From Clostridiales bacterium UBA8960 (GTDB lineage: Bacteria > Bacillota > Clostridia > Peptostreptococcales > Acidaminobacteraceae): a stretch of DNA of 6,660 bases. Of this stretch, positions 1 through 6,164 are shown piece after piece. The DNA is taken from positions 1 through 6,660 of the forward strand of contig DMYC01000405.1 in assembly GCA_003482695.1 (NCBI GenBank), in the 5' to 3' direction. The notes beneath the pieces were generated by a model. That model had not been told where the DNA came from and ran no database searches. It was given only the letters and a program-made list of their open reading frames with translations. How positions within the stretch are numbered: the first letter of the stretch is position 1; the number at the start of each line of letters is the position of its first letter. The translations under genes and the position numbers were made by a program.

Positions 1-137
1 TGTCTTAAGCCTCTTTTTCTCTTAGAAGATTTTTTGGTTAAGATATGGCTAGTGAACGCCTTGCTTCTCTTTAATTTTCCACCACCAGTTTTTTTAACTC
101 TTTTAGCAGCGCCGCTATGTGTTTTCATTTTTGGCAT
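1..137 (-). CDS. rpmI: Ribosomal protein bL35 (5' part, cut by window edge)
   Basis: Ribosomal protein bL35 is a small basic protein of the 50S subunit that binds 23S rRNA. The visible 45 codons begin [18 protein letters not shown] and continue through a lysine/arginine-rich stretch ([19 protein letters not shown]), which is the classic N-terminal part of bL35. The family is usually about 65 residues, so roughly 20 C-terminal residues lie beyond the left edge. The ATG at 137-135 follows an excellent ribosome binding site (AAGGAGG, 152-146) at 8 nt spacing. It lies 27 nt after the infC stop with no terminator between, so it is co-transcribed with infC. By the conserved infC-rpmI-rplT order, rplT is expected next, outside the window. 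Confidence 0.97.
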   Translation of the reverse strand, partial: MPKMKTHSGAAKRVKKTGGGKLKRSKAFTSHILTKKSSKRKRGLR

Positions 138-164
138 AGTTGATTCCTCCTTCCAGATTGTTCG

Positions 165-674
165 CTATATTTTTTTAGGTGCATAGGTTGCAACTAAGCT
201 TCTACCTTCAAGTTTCGCAGGCGCTTCAAGCGCACCGAACTCTTCGATTACAGCAGTAAACTTTTTAACCACTTCAAATCCTTGCTGAGTATAACCCATC
301 TCACGGCCTTTGAATCTCAAAGAGACTTTCACTTTATCACCGCTTTGTAAGAATTTCATAGCGTTTTTCGCCTTGGTTTCAAGATCATTTTTTTCGATGT
401 TCAGACCCAGACGAATTTCTTTGACGCCCGCACTTTTTTGCTTTTTACGCGCTTCTTTGTCTTTCTTCTGTTGTTCGTATCTGAATTTACCAAAGTCCAT
501 AATTTTACATACCGGTGGCTTTGCACTTGGCGCGATTTTAACTAAATCTAGTTTTTTCTCTTGTGCTAGTGCTAACGCTTCTTTACCAGACATAATGCCC
601 AATTGCTCATTTTCTTCGTCCAGGACTCTTACTTCAAGGTCGCGAATTTCTTCATTGATTTCAGCTGATTTAAT
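165..674 (-). CDS. infC: Translation initiation factor IF-3, probable AUU start
   Basis: IF-3 binds the 30S subunit, keeps it apart from the 50S, and proofreads start-codon and initiator-tRNA pairing. From the chosen start the protein is 169 aa, normal for the family. The N-domain begins near residue 5 (INEEIR) and contains QLGIMSGKEAL. The signature PPVCKIMDFGKFRYE is at about residues 53-67, followed by the lysine-rich linker (EQQKKDKEARKKQK). The C-domain starts near residue 85 (KEIRLG) and carries VSLRFKGREMGY. The frame is open up to an ATG at 749, but that start would lie upstream of the leader terminator. The Shine-Dalgarno AGGGGG (688-683) instead sits 7 nt before an ATT codon at 674-672 (another ATT at 677-675 is 4 nt away). 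infC in E. coli and Bacillus is known to start with AUU, which IF-3 itself discriminates against, giving autoregulation. The alternatives are the first ATT, or ATG at 695, which precedes the SD. Confidence 0.95.
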   Translation of the reverse strand: MKSAEINEEIRDLEVRVLDEENEQLGIMSGKEALALAQEKKLDLVKIAPSAKPPVCKIMDFGKFRYEQQKKDKEARKKQKSAGVKEIRLGLNIEKNDLETKAKNAMKFLQSGDKVKVSLRFKGREMGYTQQGFEVVKKFTAVIEEFGALEAPAKLEGRSLVATYAPKKI

Positions 675-682
675 AATTACAC

Positions 683-688
683 CCCCTA
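683..688 (-). promoter_or_regulatory. infC ribosome binding site that decides an AUU start
   Basis: AGGGGG followed by TG pairs well with the 16S rRNA 3' end if one G-U wobble is allowed. No ATG, GTG or TTG lies in frame within 4-12 nt downstream, whereas two ATT codons do (677-675 and 674-672). Spacing favours the second ATT. This is the evidence for a non-canonical infC start. Confidence 0.75.
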
Positions 689-704
689 GGTTCATTAAAC
701 ATAT

Positions 705-735
705 AAAAAAACGGCGGATAGAAATATCCGCCGTT
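705..735 (-). terminator. Intrinsic terminator/attenuator in the infC leader
   Basis: On the minus strand a perfect 11-bp stem (arms 735-725 and 720-710, AACGGCGGATA with its complement) has a TTTC loop and runs directly into seven T residues. It is a strong Rho-independent terminator lying between the infC promoter and the infC ribosome binding site. It must therefore act as an attenuator rather than as an operon end. In Firmicutes this position is held by the L20-responsive terminator, where L20 binding to the leader promotes termination. Confidence 0.9.
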
Positions 736-827
736 AGCAACTCAAACATACAAAAGTATACTGAATACTATTAACCATATGAACAAAGTGTTATATGGTG
801 AGAAGCGGTACTTCTACTTGTTAACCT
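705..827 (-). promoter_or_regulatory. infC-rpmI-rplT leader RNA, L20-leader type
   Basis: This is an untranslated leader of about 120 nt between the infC promoter and its terminator. Visible structure in order: a small hairpin AGAAG/CTTCT (815-811 with 805-801, loop of 5), where the run GTAGAAGTACCGCTTCTCACC resembles the conserved start of Firmicute L20 leaders as I remember them. Next is a 7-bp stem ACCATAT/ATATGGT (799-793 with 780-774) closed by a 12-nt loop, then the terminator hairpin. The CCGCT in the first hairpin can pair with GGCGG in the 5' arm of the terminator, a plausible antiterminator or pseudoknot (inferred). L20 would bind and shut down the operon. The assignment rests on position, the sequence resemblance and the terminator, and no covariance search was made. 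Confidence 0.75.
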
Positions 828-832
828 CAATA

Positions 833-861
833 ACTATACCATGTCCACTTTCACCTGTCAA
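833..861 (-). promoter_or_regulatory. Sigma-A promoter of the infC operon
   Basis: The -35 box is TTGACA (861-856) and the -10 box is TATAGT (838-833), separated by exactly 17 bp, nearly perfect consensus. Transcription should start near 826-828. The -35 box begins only 17 nt after the thrS stop codon, and no intrinsic terminator separates thrS from infC, so some thrS read-through into the infC leader is possible. Confidence 0.88.
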
Positions 862-866
862 CAGGT
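853..866. repeat. Inverted repeat ACCTGT-CA-ACAGGT over the -35 box
   Basis: Perfect 6-bp arms (853-858 and 861-866) are separated by 2 bp and cover the infC -35 hexamer completely. The geometry suits an operator for a dimeric repressor, or it may be chance overlap with the promoter. No T-run follows, so it is not an intrinsic terminator. I know of no matching regulator. Confidence 0.4.
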
Positions 867-877
867 AAACAGAATTT

Positions 878-2809
878 TTATTCAGCTTTTTCAAATTTGG
901 ACTTAAGTGCTCTCTCGTTGATTTCTGCCAAGATCACTTCTATAAATGCATCGACTTCAATACTTCCAATTTCGCCAATATCTCTTGATCTCACAGAAAC
1001 GGCTCCAAGCTCAGCCTCTTTATCACCGATAATCAGCATGTAAGGTCCTTTTTCAAGTTGAGCTTCTCTGATTTTAAACCCTATTTTTTCAGCACGATCA
1101 TCGAGTTCGACTCTAATGCCTTTTGCTCTTAATTTCTTAGATACTTCGAGTGCATATGGGCTGTGTCGATCTGCAATCGTTAACAGCTTAACCTGAACCG
1201 GAGCAAGCCATGTCGGGAATTTACCTGCGAACTCTTCGATCAGGATTCCCATGAAACGTTCCACGCTACCAAAGGCAACCCGGTGAATAACAATTGGCTG
1301 ATGCTTTTCGCCATCTTTACCGATATAAGTGAGCTCAAATCTTTGAGGAAGTTGCATATCTAACTGAATTGTACCACATTGCCAAGTTCTTCCTATGCTG
1401 TCTCTTAAATGAAAATCGATCTTCGGACCATAGAATGCACCATCGCCAGGGTTGAGTTTGTACTGAATACCGAGCTCTTCCAAAGCATTTTGAAGTGAAT
1501 TTTCAGCATGTGCCCAATCTTCAAGCGAGCCCATGGATTTTTCAGGTCTTGTTGACAATTCAACATGATAACTAAATCCAAATGTCTTGTAAACTTCATC
1601 AATCAAGTTCACGACATTGATGATTTCATCTTTGATTTGCTCTGGCAACATGAAAATATGTGCATCATCTTGTGTGAATGCTCTGACTCTCATTAGACCA
1701 TGTAAAGCGCCTGAAAGTTCATGTCGATGCACTCTGCCGATTTCACCGACTCTCATCGGAAAATCCTTATATGATCTGAGTTCAGTCTTATAAACAAGCA
1801 TGCCACCTGGGCAGTTCATAGGTTTTATCGCATAATCCTCTTCATCGATGAGCAGAGAATACATGTTGTCTTTATAATGGAACCAGTGACCTGAAGTTTC
1901 CCAAAGTTTTCTGTTTAAGATGATCGGTGTTTCGACTTCAACATAGTCCGCTTTATCGTGCACTTCTCTCCAGTATTTCAGGAGTTGATTTTTTACGACC
2001 ATCCCTTTTGGAAGCATGAATGGGAACCCTGGACCTTCTTCCATAAGAGCAAATAAGCCCAACTCTTTACCCAGTTTTCTGTGATCGCGCTTCTTAGCTT
2101 CTTCAAGCATATTAATATATTCTTCAAGCATTGATGCTTTTGGGAATGAAGTGCCATAGATTCTCTGAAGCATTTTATTTTTTTCATCACCTCTCCAGTA
2201 TGCACCAGCAAGAGACAACAACTTAATGCTTTTCACTTCTTTTGTAGACGATACGTGACATCCCGCGCACAAGTCCACAAAATCGCCTTGTCGGTAGAAA
2301 GAAATGATCGCATCTTCTGGTAGGTCATTTATAAGTTCCACCTTATATTGTTCGCCCATTTCAGCCATAAACTTGATGGCTTCGTTTCTTGGCAGTTCAA
2401 ATCTCTCGAGTTTAAGATCTTCTTTGATGATTCTTTGCATTTCAACTTCTATTTTTTCTAAGTCTTCAGGCACAAATTTATGTTCAGTATCAAAATCATA
2501 GTAAAAACCATTGTCAATCGCAGGTCCTATTGCAAGCTGAGTGTCAGGGAACAACCGTTTAACCGCTTGTGCCATGATATGAGAACTCGTATGTCTAAAA
2601 GCATGAGCGCCTTCAGAATCTTCAAATTTAAGAATGCTTAACTCACAATCATCTTCCAATTTGTATGACAAGTCGACCGTTTTACCATTAACCGAGCCAA
2701 CTACAGCTTCTTTAGCCAATCTACCCGAGATTTCCTTAGCTACGTCATAAACCGTTGCGCCTTTTGCCACTTCTCTTACTGATCCGTCTTTTAATTTAAT
2801 TTTTACCAT
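878..2809 (-). CDS. thrS: Threonyl-tRNA synthetase, full length with editing domain
   Basis: ThrRS charges tRNA-Thr with threonine using ATP and removes mischarged Ser-tRNA-Thr. The protein is 643 aa, typical of bacterial ThrRS. The TGS domain covers residues 1-61. The editing domain (about 65-225) has H73 and H77 of HxxxH and C181/H185 of CxGxH. The class II catalytic core spans about 240-535: the zinc ligands are C333 (MNCPGG), H384 (DDAHIF) and H509 (VIHR), motif 2 runs VGEIGRVHRHE with R362, and motif 3 is GSVERF with R518. The anticodon-binding domain occupies about 536-635. The ATG at 2809 has an AGGAGGT ribosome binding site about 7 nt upstream. One oddity is that the editing motif reads CAGCH, with an extra Cys184 where E. 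coli has Pro (CRGPH). A T-box leader precedes the gene. Confidence 0.98.
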   Translation of the reverse strand: MVKIKLKDGSVREVAKGATVYDVAKEISGRLAKEAVVGSVNGKTVDLSYKLEDDCELSILKFEDSEGAHAFRHTSSHIMAQAVKRLFPDTQLAIGPAIDNGFYYDFDTEHKFVPEDLEKIEVEMQRIIKEDLKLERFELPRNEAIKFMAEMGEQYKVELINDLPEDAIISFYRQGDFVDLCAGCHVSSTKEVKSIKLLSLAGAYWRGDEKNKMLQRIYGTSFPKASMLEEYINMLEEAKKRDHRKLGKELGLFALMEEGPGFPFMLPKGMVVKNQLLKYWREVHDKADYVEVETPIILNRKLWETSGHWFHYKDNMYSLLIDEEDYAIKPMNCPGGMLVYKTELRSYKDFPMRVGEIGRVHRHELSGALHGLMRVRAFTQDDAHIFMLPEQIKDEIINVVNLIDEVYKTFGFSYHVELSTRPEKSMGSLEDWAHAENSLQNALEELGIQYKLNPGDGAFYGPKIDFHLRDSIGRTWQCGTIQLDMQLPQRFELTYIGKDGEKHQPIVIHRVAFGSVERFMGILIEEFAGKFPTWLAPVQVKLLTIADRHSPYALEVSKKLRAKGIRVELDDRAEKIGFKIREAQLEKGPYMLIIGDKEAELGAVSVRSRDIGEIGSIEVDAFIEVILAEINERALKSKFEKAE

Positions 2810-2831
2810 TTCGCTACCTCCTATTTAAAAT

Positions 2832-2869
2832 AAAAAAACCTCATCACTAGCATACGCTAGGGACGAGGT
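2832..2869 (-). terminator. T-box intrinsic terminator upstream of thrS
   Basis: The arms 2869-2856 and 2851-2838 form a 14-position stem with one G-U pair and one mismatch. The loop is GTAT, followed by a run of T (2838-2832). Formation of this hairpin stops transcription before thrS. Its 5' arm contains the CGTCCCT that pairs with the T-box motif in the alternative antiterminator. Confidence 0.92.
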
Positions 2870-3086
2870 AAATCGCGGTTCCACCCTAATAGCTCTATAA
2901 GAGCCACTCAAACTGCCTTAACGCGGCATTTCGCAAGAATTTCAAAGGCATGCTTGATGCTTTACTCATCTTGAGCTAAAAGTTAGTTTTCATGATGCGT
3001 TACTTACAAATCCTTTCAGCCCATGGGATTTGCTCTCTAAAAGCACTTTAATCACTACTCTTCTTTATAATCGCTTACACTATATT
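2832..3086 (-). promoter_or_regulatory. T-box riboswitch leader of thrS
   Basis: T-box leaders sense the charging state of a tRNA: the specifier codon pairs with the anticodon, and the free 3' CCA end stabilises an antiterminator. Elements in order: the Stem I base helix (AAGAGT 3062-3057 with ACTTTT 2983-2978), AGAGAG (3038-3033), a distal 7-bp stem (3032-3026 with 3013-3007) with loop containing GCTGAAA, and the TGAA of the specifier loop (2992-2989). Further hairpins follow, including TGCC/GGCA around GCGTTAA and GCTCT-TAT-AGAGC. The T-box motif AGGGTGGAACCGCG is at 2887-2874. AGGG (2887-2884) can pair with CCCT (2862-2859) to form the antiterminator, competing with the terminator. The specifier triplet is uncertain: the position just before A-TGAA reads ATC rather than a Thr codon. 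Confidence 0.93.
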
Positions 3087-3092
3087 AAACAT

Positions 3093-3121
3093 ATGATAGC
3101 GTAACAACCAACATTTGTCAA
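3093..3121 (-). promoter_or_regulatory. Sigma-A promoter of thrS
   Basis: The -35 box TTGACA (3121-3116) and the -10 box TATCAT (3098-3093) are separated by 17 bp. The predicted transcription start, near 3086, gives a leader of about 270 nt before the thrS ATG. A second, weaker candidate overlaps it: TTGTTA (3107-3102) and TATAGT (3084-3079), also 17 bp apart, would start about 14 nt further downstream, still before the Stem I base helix. Confidence 0.82.
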
Positions 3122-3154
3122 CCAGGCATTGCCAAAATAATTATAAACAATCTA

Positions 3155-3754
3155 TTACATCACATATAAAACGATGATGCCTTGCAATAGACCGATGAAA
3201 AAACCAATAATTCCACCTAGCACTTCAATGTGTTTGAGCTCTGTCTTTGCAATTTTCATCGTCATCTGTTCAATTTTATCGAAATTGAATGCATTGATTT
3301 GATCTTCTACCATTTTACTGATGTTTATGCTCTCGATTGCTTTGTGGCTGAGTTTTTCTGCCATTTCAACGACCATTTGCTCGCCGTTTTCATCGATTAT
3401 TTTCTCGATGTTTTGAATTAAAATACCTTTAAACATCGATGGAATCAATGAAGGCATTTTTTCTTCCGCCACGATGATCACTTTTTCTTTTATCATCTCG
3501 ACGATTTGCTTTTTATCCATATCTAAGATGACTTTGTCGACAATCCGCTCCATCGTTACGAGTTCTTCACTTATGACTTCACCGATGGACTTTGCAATGT
3601 CAGATTTTCTTTTTGGTATCAAACCTTGTAGAACAAACGGCGTTCCCTTTATTCCTATGGGATTGATCGGTCTGAACATCAATTTGATGGCAATTACATT
3701 GGTCATCCAACCAATGAGTGCACCTATTAAAGCCAATATAATTAACTTTGGCAT
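3155..3754 (-). CDS. Small DUF445-family membrane protein
   Basis: The 199-aa protein matches the DUF445 family in its N-terminal pattern: a membrane segment (about residues 4-23, LIILALIGALIGWMTNVIAIKLMF), FRPINPIG, then GLIPKRK at 44-50 and an IGEVISEEL helix. The middle (about 55-170) is polar and helical, possibly coiled. The C-terminus is a second hydrophobic segment (about 178-198) ending at the stop. Both ends would anchor in the cytoplasmic membrane with the helical body on one side. It is much shorter than the roughly 380-residue Bacillus YheB-type members. The function of the family is unknown and none is inferred here. The ATG at 3754 has GAGGAG (3768-3763) 8 nt upstream and overlaps the end of the preceding gene by 13 nt, so translation is probably coupled. 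No convincing terminator follows before the thrS promoter. Confidence 0.85.
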   Translation of the reverse strand: MPKLIILALIGALIGWMTNVIAIKLMFRPINPIGIKGTPFVLQGLIPKRKSDIAKSIGEVISEELVTMERIVDKVILDMDKKQIVEMIKEKVIIVAEEKMPSLIPSMFKGILIQNIEKIIDENGEQMVVEMAEKLSHKAIESINISKMVEDQINAFNFDKIEQMTMKIAKTELKHIEVLGGIIGFFIGLLQGIIVLYVM

Positions 3755-4479
3755 TTTTTTCTCTCCTCATCTTTACTATAGTAAAGTATAGAACCGCAGT
3801 CAACGAGTCGCTCATCATGAAGTTCGACAATCGACAAGCCTCGGCTCTCGATAAAATGTTTGACTTGTGTGTGATTTGGATGCAAATCTAAACGTCCGTT
3901 AAAAACGATCATCTCTTCAATTTGACCACCTGTACCACCAAAAAAACCATACGGAAATCCCTCTAAAACTACATGCCCTCTTTCAATCACGAGCACATCA
4001 TAACCCATTTCCGCTACAACATTCCCTAAACTTTCATCTTCTGTTATAATGGCGTTTCCGCCCACGGGCAGGCATGAACATCGCGTGTAACCTTGCCTTA
4101 CATTCACTTTATGCAGCTTTGAGCGATTGATGATTTGCTTATCTGTTGCACTTAGCAAATGAAACATGTGATTCGTAAGCGCCAGAACATTAAACCGGAT
4201 ATCCTCAGGGTAATGGTTGCCTAGCTTGCCTTCTGTACAAACAACATGTTGACTTGCATATAGCCTACCATATACGCGCTCGACCTGGGAAAAAACGCTT
4301 TTACAAATGCTCGACTCACAATATATCTTATCATGGACAAAAACAGATAGATCCGGATGATGAGAAACACGCGCGTCGACAGCTGTTTGATCAGGAACGG
4401 TCACGATCAAATGGTCTTTAAAACGGTTCTTTTGAACAAGCCTTAAACTTGTCCTTTTTTCAGCAAATATGATCCCCAT
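3742..4479 (-). CDS. DUF6873-type pentein (GME-fold) protein, function unknown
   Basis: The 245-aa soluble protein has the pattern I associate with the clostridial DUF6873 proteins, which are placed in the guanidino-group-modifying (pentein) fold. Visible blocks are SHHPDL (residues 39-44), NVRQGYTRC (126-134), YGFFGGTGG (177-185), NGRLDLHP (194-201) and the C-terminal ELHDERLVDCGSILYY (219-234). Penteins often use a C-terminal catalytic Cys. Cys228 lies in a comparable block, but whether it is catalytic is a guess, and related proteins as I recall them often have a non-Cys residue there. There is no signal peptide or membrane segment. The ATG lies only three codons after the in-frame TAG stop of hslO and has a poor Shine-Dalgarno sequence, suggesting coupled re-initiation. 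The 3' end overlaps the DUF445 gene. Family assignment is fairly confident, and the reaction is unknown. Confidence 0.75.
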   Translation of the reverse strand: MGIIFAEKRTSLRLVQKNRFKDHLIVTVPDQTAVDARVSHHPDLSVFVHDKIYCESSICKSVFSQVERVYGRLYASQHVVCTEGKLGNHYPEDIRFNVLALTNHMFHLLSATDKQIINRSKLHKVNVRQGYTRCSCLPVGGNAIITEDESLGNVVAEMGYDVLVIERGHVVLEGFPYGFFGGTGGQIEEMIVFNGRLDLHPNHTQVKHFIESRGLSIVELHDERLVDCGSILYYSKDEERKKCQS

Positions 4480-4488
4480 GACGGTGCT

Positions 4489-5382
4489 CTAAGATAATGG
4501 TCTTGCTAAATCTTGAATGAGAACCATTAACTCTGATTTGTCAAAATGATAACTCGTATTACAGAAATGGCATACGAGCTCTGCTTGACCATCCTCATTG
4601 ACAATATCCATCAACTCTTTCATACCTAAACTCATAAGAGCGGTCTCCATTTTATCTCGACTGCAGTCACAGCGATAATTAAGCTCATACTCTTCAAGTT
4701 CATCAAGACCCAATCCTGCAAACACTTGATTTGCGACTTGTATCATGTCTAATCCCTCTTCAAAAAACTGAGTCAATGAGGGCAACCCTGTGAGGTTGGA
4801 CTCAAGTTGCGCAAGTGTCTCCTCACTCGTTTCAGGAAGAATTTGAACGATAAATCCACCCGCGAAATTGACCTTTGCGTCTTTTGATAGGCTCACCCCC
4901 AGTGAAACGGCTGATGGCTGTTGTTCTGATACTGCAAAATAACTCGCTATATCCTCGGCGATTTCACCCGACACTAAACTGCTCTGTCCAACAAAAGGTT
5001 CTTTCATGCCATAATCCCTAATTACGACGATTTGTCCCTCTTGTCCAATCGCTGCGCCCACATCAAGCTTTCCGAGTGCATTAAAAACATTTTCCGCTTG
5101 TGGTTCTGAAATGTATGCTTTTACATTGCCATGCGTATCCGCCACAGCAACGATCTGCCTAATTGCACGTTCACCTTTCAGTTGTAATGTCAATTTTTCT
5201 TTATCTATTTTACTCATCATACCCATCATTGCTGCAGCAGTAATCGTTCTGCCGAGTGCAGAGGTGGAAATGGGCGACAAATCGTGAATTTTTCTCGCTG
5301 ATTCAACCATTTCAGTGGTTTGAGCAATATAAATTCTCACCTCTCTATTTTTAGACATGCCTGTAATCAATTTGCCTTTCAT
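4489..5382 (-). CDS. hslO: Redox-regulated chaperone Hsp33
   Basis: Hsp33 is a cytoplasmic holdase chaperone that is inactive when reduced with zinc bound, and is activated by oxidation and unfolding of its C-terminal switch. The 297-aa length is normal. The N-terminal core includes the conserved start (ITGMSKNREVRIYIAQTTEMVESAR), LGRTITAAAMM and GQSSLVSGEIAEDIASYF (132-149). The zinc switch is intact: CDC (C238, C240) and CHFC (C271, C274), the expected CxC/CxxC arrangement. The ATG is preceded by GGGAGG about 6 nt upstream. It starts 33 nt after the methyltransferase stop with no promoter or terminator visible between, so it is part of the same transcript. The next gene begins three codons after its TAG stop and in the same frame. 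Confidence 0.98.
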   Translation of the reverse strand: MKGKLITGMSKNREVRIYIAQTTEMVESARKIHDLSPISTSALGRTITAAAMMGMMSKIDKEKLTLQLKGERAIRQIVAVADTHGNVKAYISEPQAENVFNALGKLDVGAAIGQEGQIVVIRDYGMKEPFVGQSSLVSGEIAEDIASYFAVSEQQPSAVSLGVSLSKDAKVNFAGGFIVQILPETSEETLAQLESNLTGLPSLTQFFEEGLDMIQVANQVFAGLGLDELEEYELNYRCDCSRDKMETALMSLGMKELMDIVNEDGQAELVCHFCNTSYHFDKSELMVLIQDLARPLS

Positions 5383-5415
5383 ATAACCTCCCGATTAAAC
5401 AAATACTCAATCAGC

Positions 5416-6156
5416 CTATTTGGGCGTCATGATCAAACAAATACGGTTAGAATGCGCTTGAATATTTTCAAATGAATCACCATCAAGAACGGACACCAAA
5501 TTAAAGGATGGTTCAGATAGCGTCTTCAACGTTTCAATATCATAAGCGCGTTGTGTATGGCTTTCTTCAAACCTTTGATACCCATCTTCATCTTCTTTAA
5601 ATAAAGTGAGTGTGAACTTCAACAGATTGCGCGTATGATCATATTCGTTTTCCCATATATAGGCTTCATGTTCAAACGTCTCTGCAAAGGTGTGATTTCC
5701 AATTACTTCACTAAGTTTATACTTTGAACTTATATCAAAGATAAGGATGCCTTCTGGCGTAAGGTGCCTTTTTATATTTTCAAATACGCACTTCATGTCT
5801 TCATCGCTTATGATGTAATTCATACCATCGCACATGCAAAAAATAACGTCATATGTTTTTTTAGTATTGAATGTGATCATATCTTGATGGTAAAACCTAA
5901 CTTTAGCATGCGCATCATAAGCTTTGCTTTGAGCGACTGAAAGCATATCCTCTGAAATATCAAGTGCTTCTGTAATAAACCCTTTTTTAGAAATGCCTAT
6001 AGCCAGCGTTCCTGTTCCACACGCCAACTCCAGCATCGTTTTTGCTTGATTATTGTGTTCCTTTGCGATTTTAATAATGCCATTAACCCAACGTTCATAA
6101 TCGACATCATACTGCATCATATCATAAACGGATGCGAATTCTGAATAAATACTCAT
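5416..6156 (-). CDS. Class I SAM-dependent methyltransferase, substrate unknown
   Basis: The 246-aa soluble enzyme has a Rossmann-type SAM-binding fold. It opens with YSEFASVYDMMQYDVDYERWV, typical of a Firmicute group of small methyltransferases. Motif I is LELACGTGT (42-50), the acidic residue ending strand 2 is D66 (ALDIS), the adenine-contact region is QDM (91-93), and the motif after strand 4 is DVIFCMCDGMNYI (103-115). The C-terminal part (about 145-246) is probably a substrate-binding beta-rich insert or cap. The substrate cannot be read from the sequence. The start was set at ATG 6156-6154 because GAGGT (6166-6162) lies 5 nt upstream; an in-frame TTG at 6168 would fall inside that site. 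The upstream protease stop (6167-6165) lies in this ribosome binding site, so the two genes are tightly linked. Confidence 0.93.
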   Translation of the reverse strand: MSIYSEFASVYDMMQYDVDYERWVNGIIKIAKEHNNQAKTMLELACGTGTLAIGISKKGFITEALDISEDMLSVAQSKAYDAHAKVRFYHQDMITFNTKKTYDVIFCMCDGMNYIISDEDMKCVFENIKRHLTPEGILIFDISSKYKLSEVIGNHTFAETFEHEAYIWENEYDHTRNLLKFTLTLFKEDEDGYQRFEESHTQRAYDIETLKTLSEPSFNLVSVLDGDSFENIQAHSNRICLIMTPK

Positions 6157-6164
6157 AAACAACC

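Noticed and set aside
675..749. Extended N-terminus for infC from ATG at 749
   Set aside because: That start is located upstream of the leader terminator and the translated extension would be encoded by the hairpin itself. No ribosome binding site precedes it, and the extra residues do not resemble IF-3.
310..774. Plus-strand open frame of 154 codons opposite infC
   Set aside because: It is antisense to a clear infC gene and its terminator, its composition is biased by the opposite strand, and it resembles no protein family.
3125..3154. GGCAATGCC as a terminator of the DUF445 operon
   Set aside because: There are only 3 paired bases and no T-run after it. No convincing intrinsic terminator is present before the thrS promoter.
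3600..3830. Minus-strand frame of 76 codons across the DUF6873/DUF445 junction
   Set aside because: It overlaps two supported genes in a third frame and matches no family I recognise.
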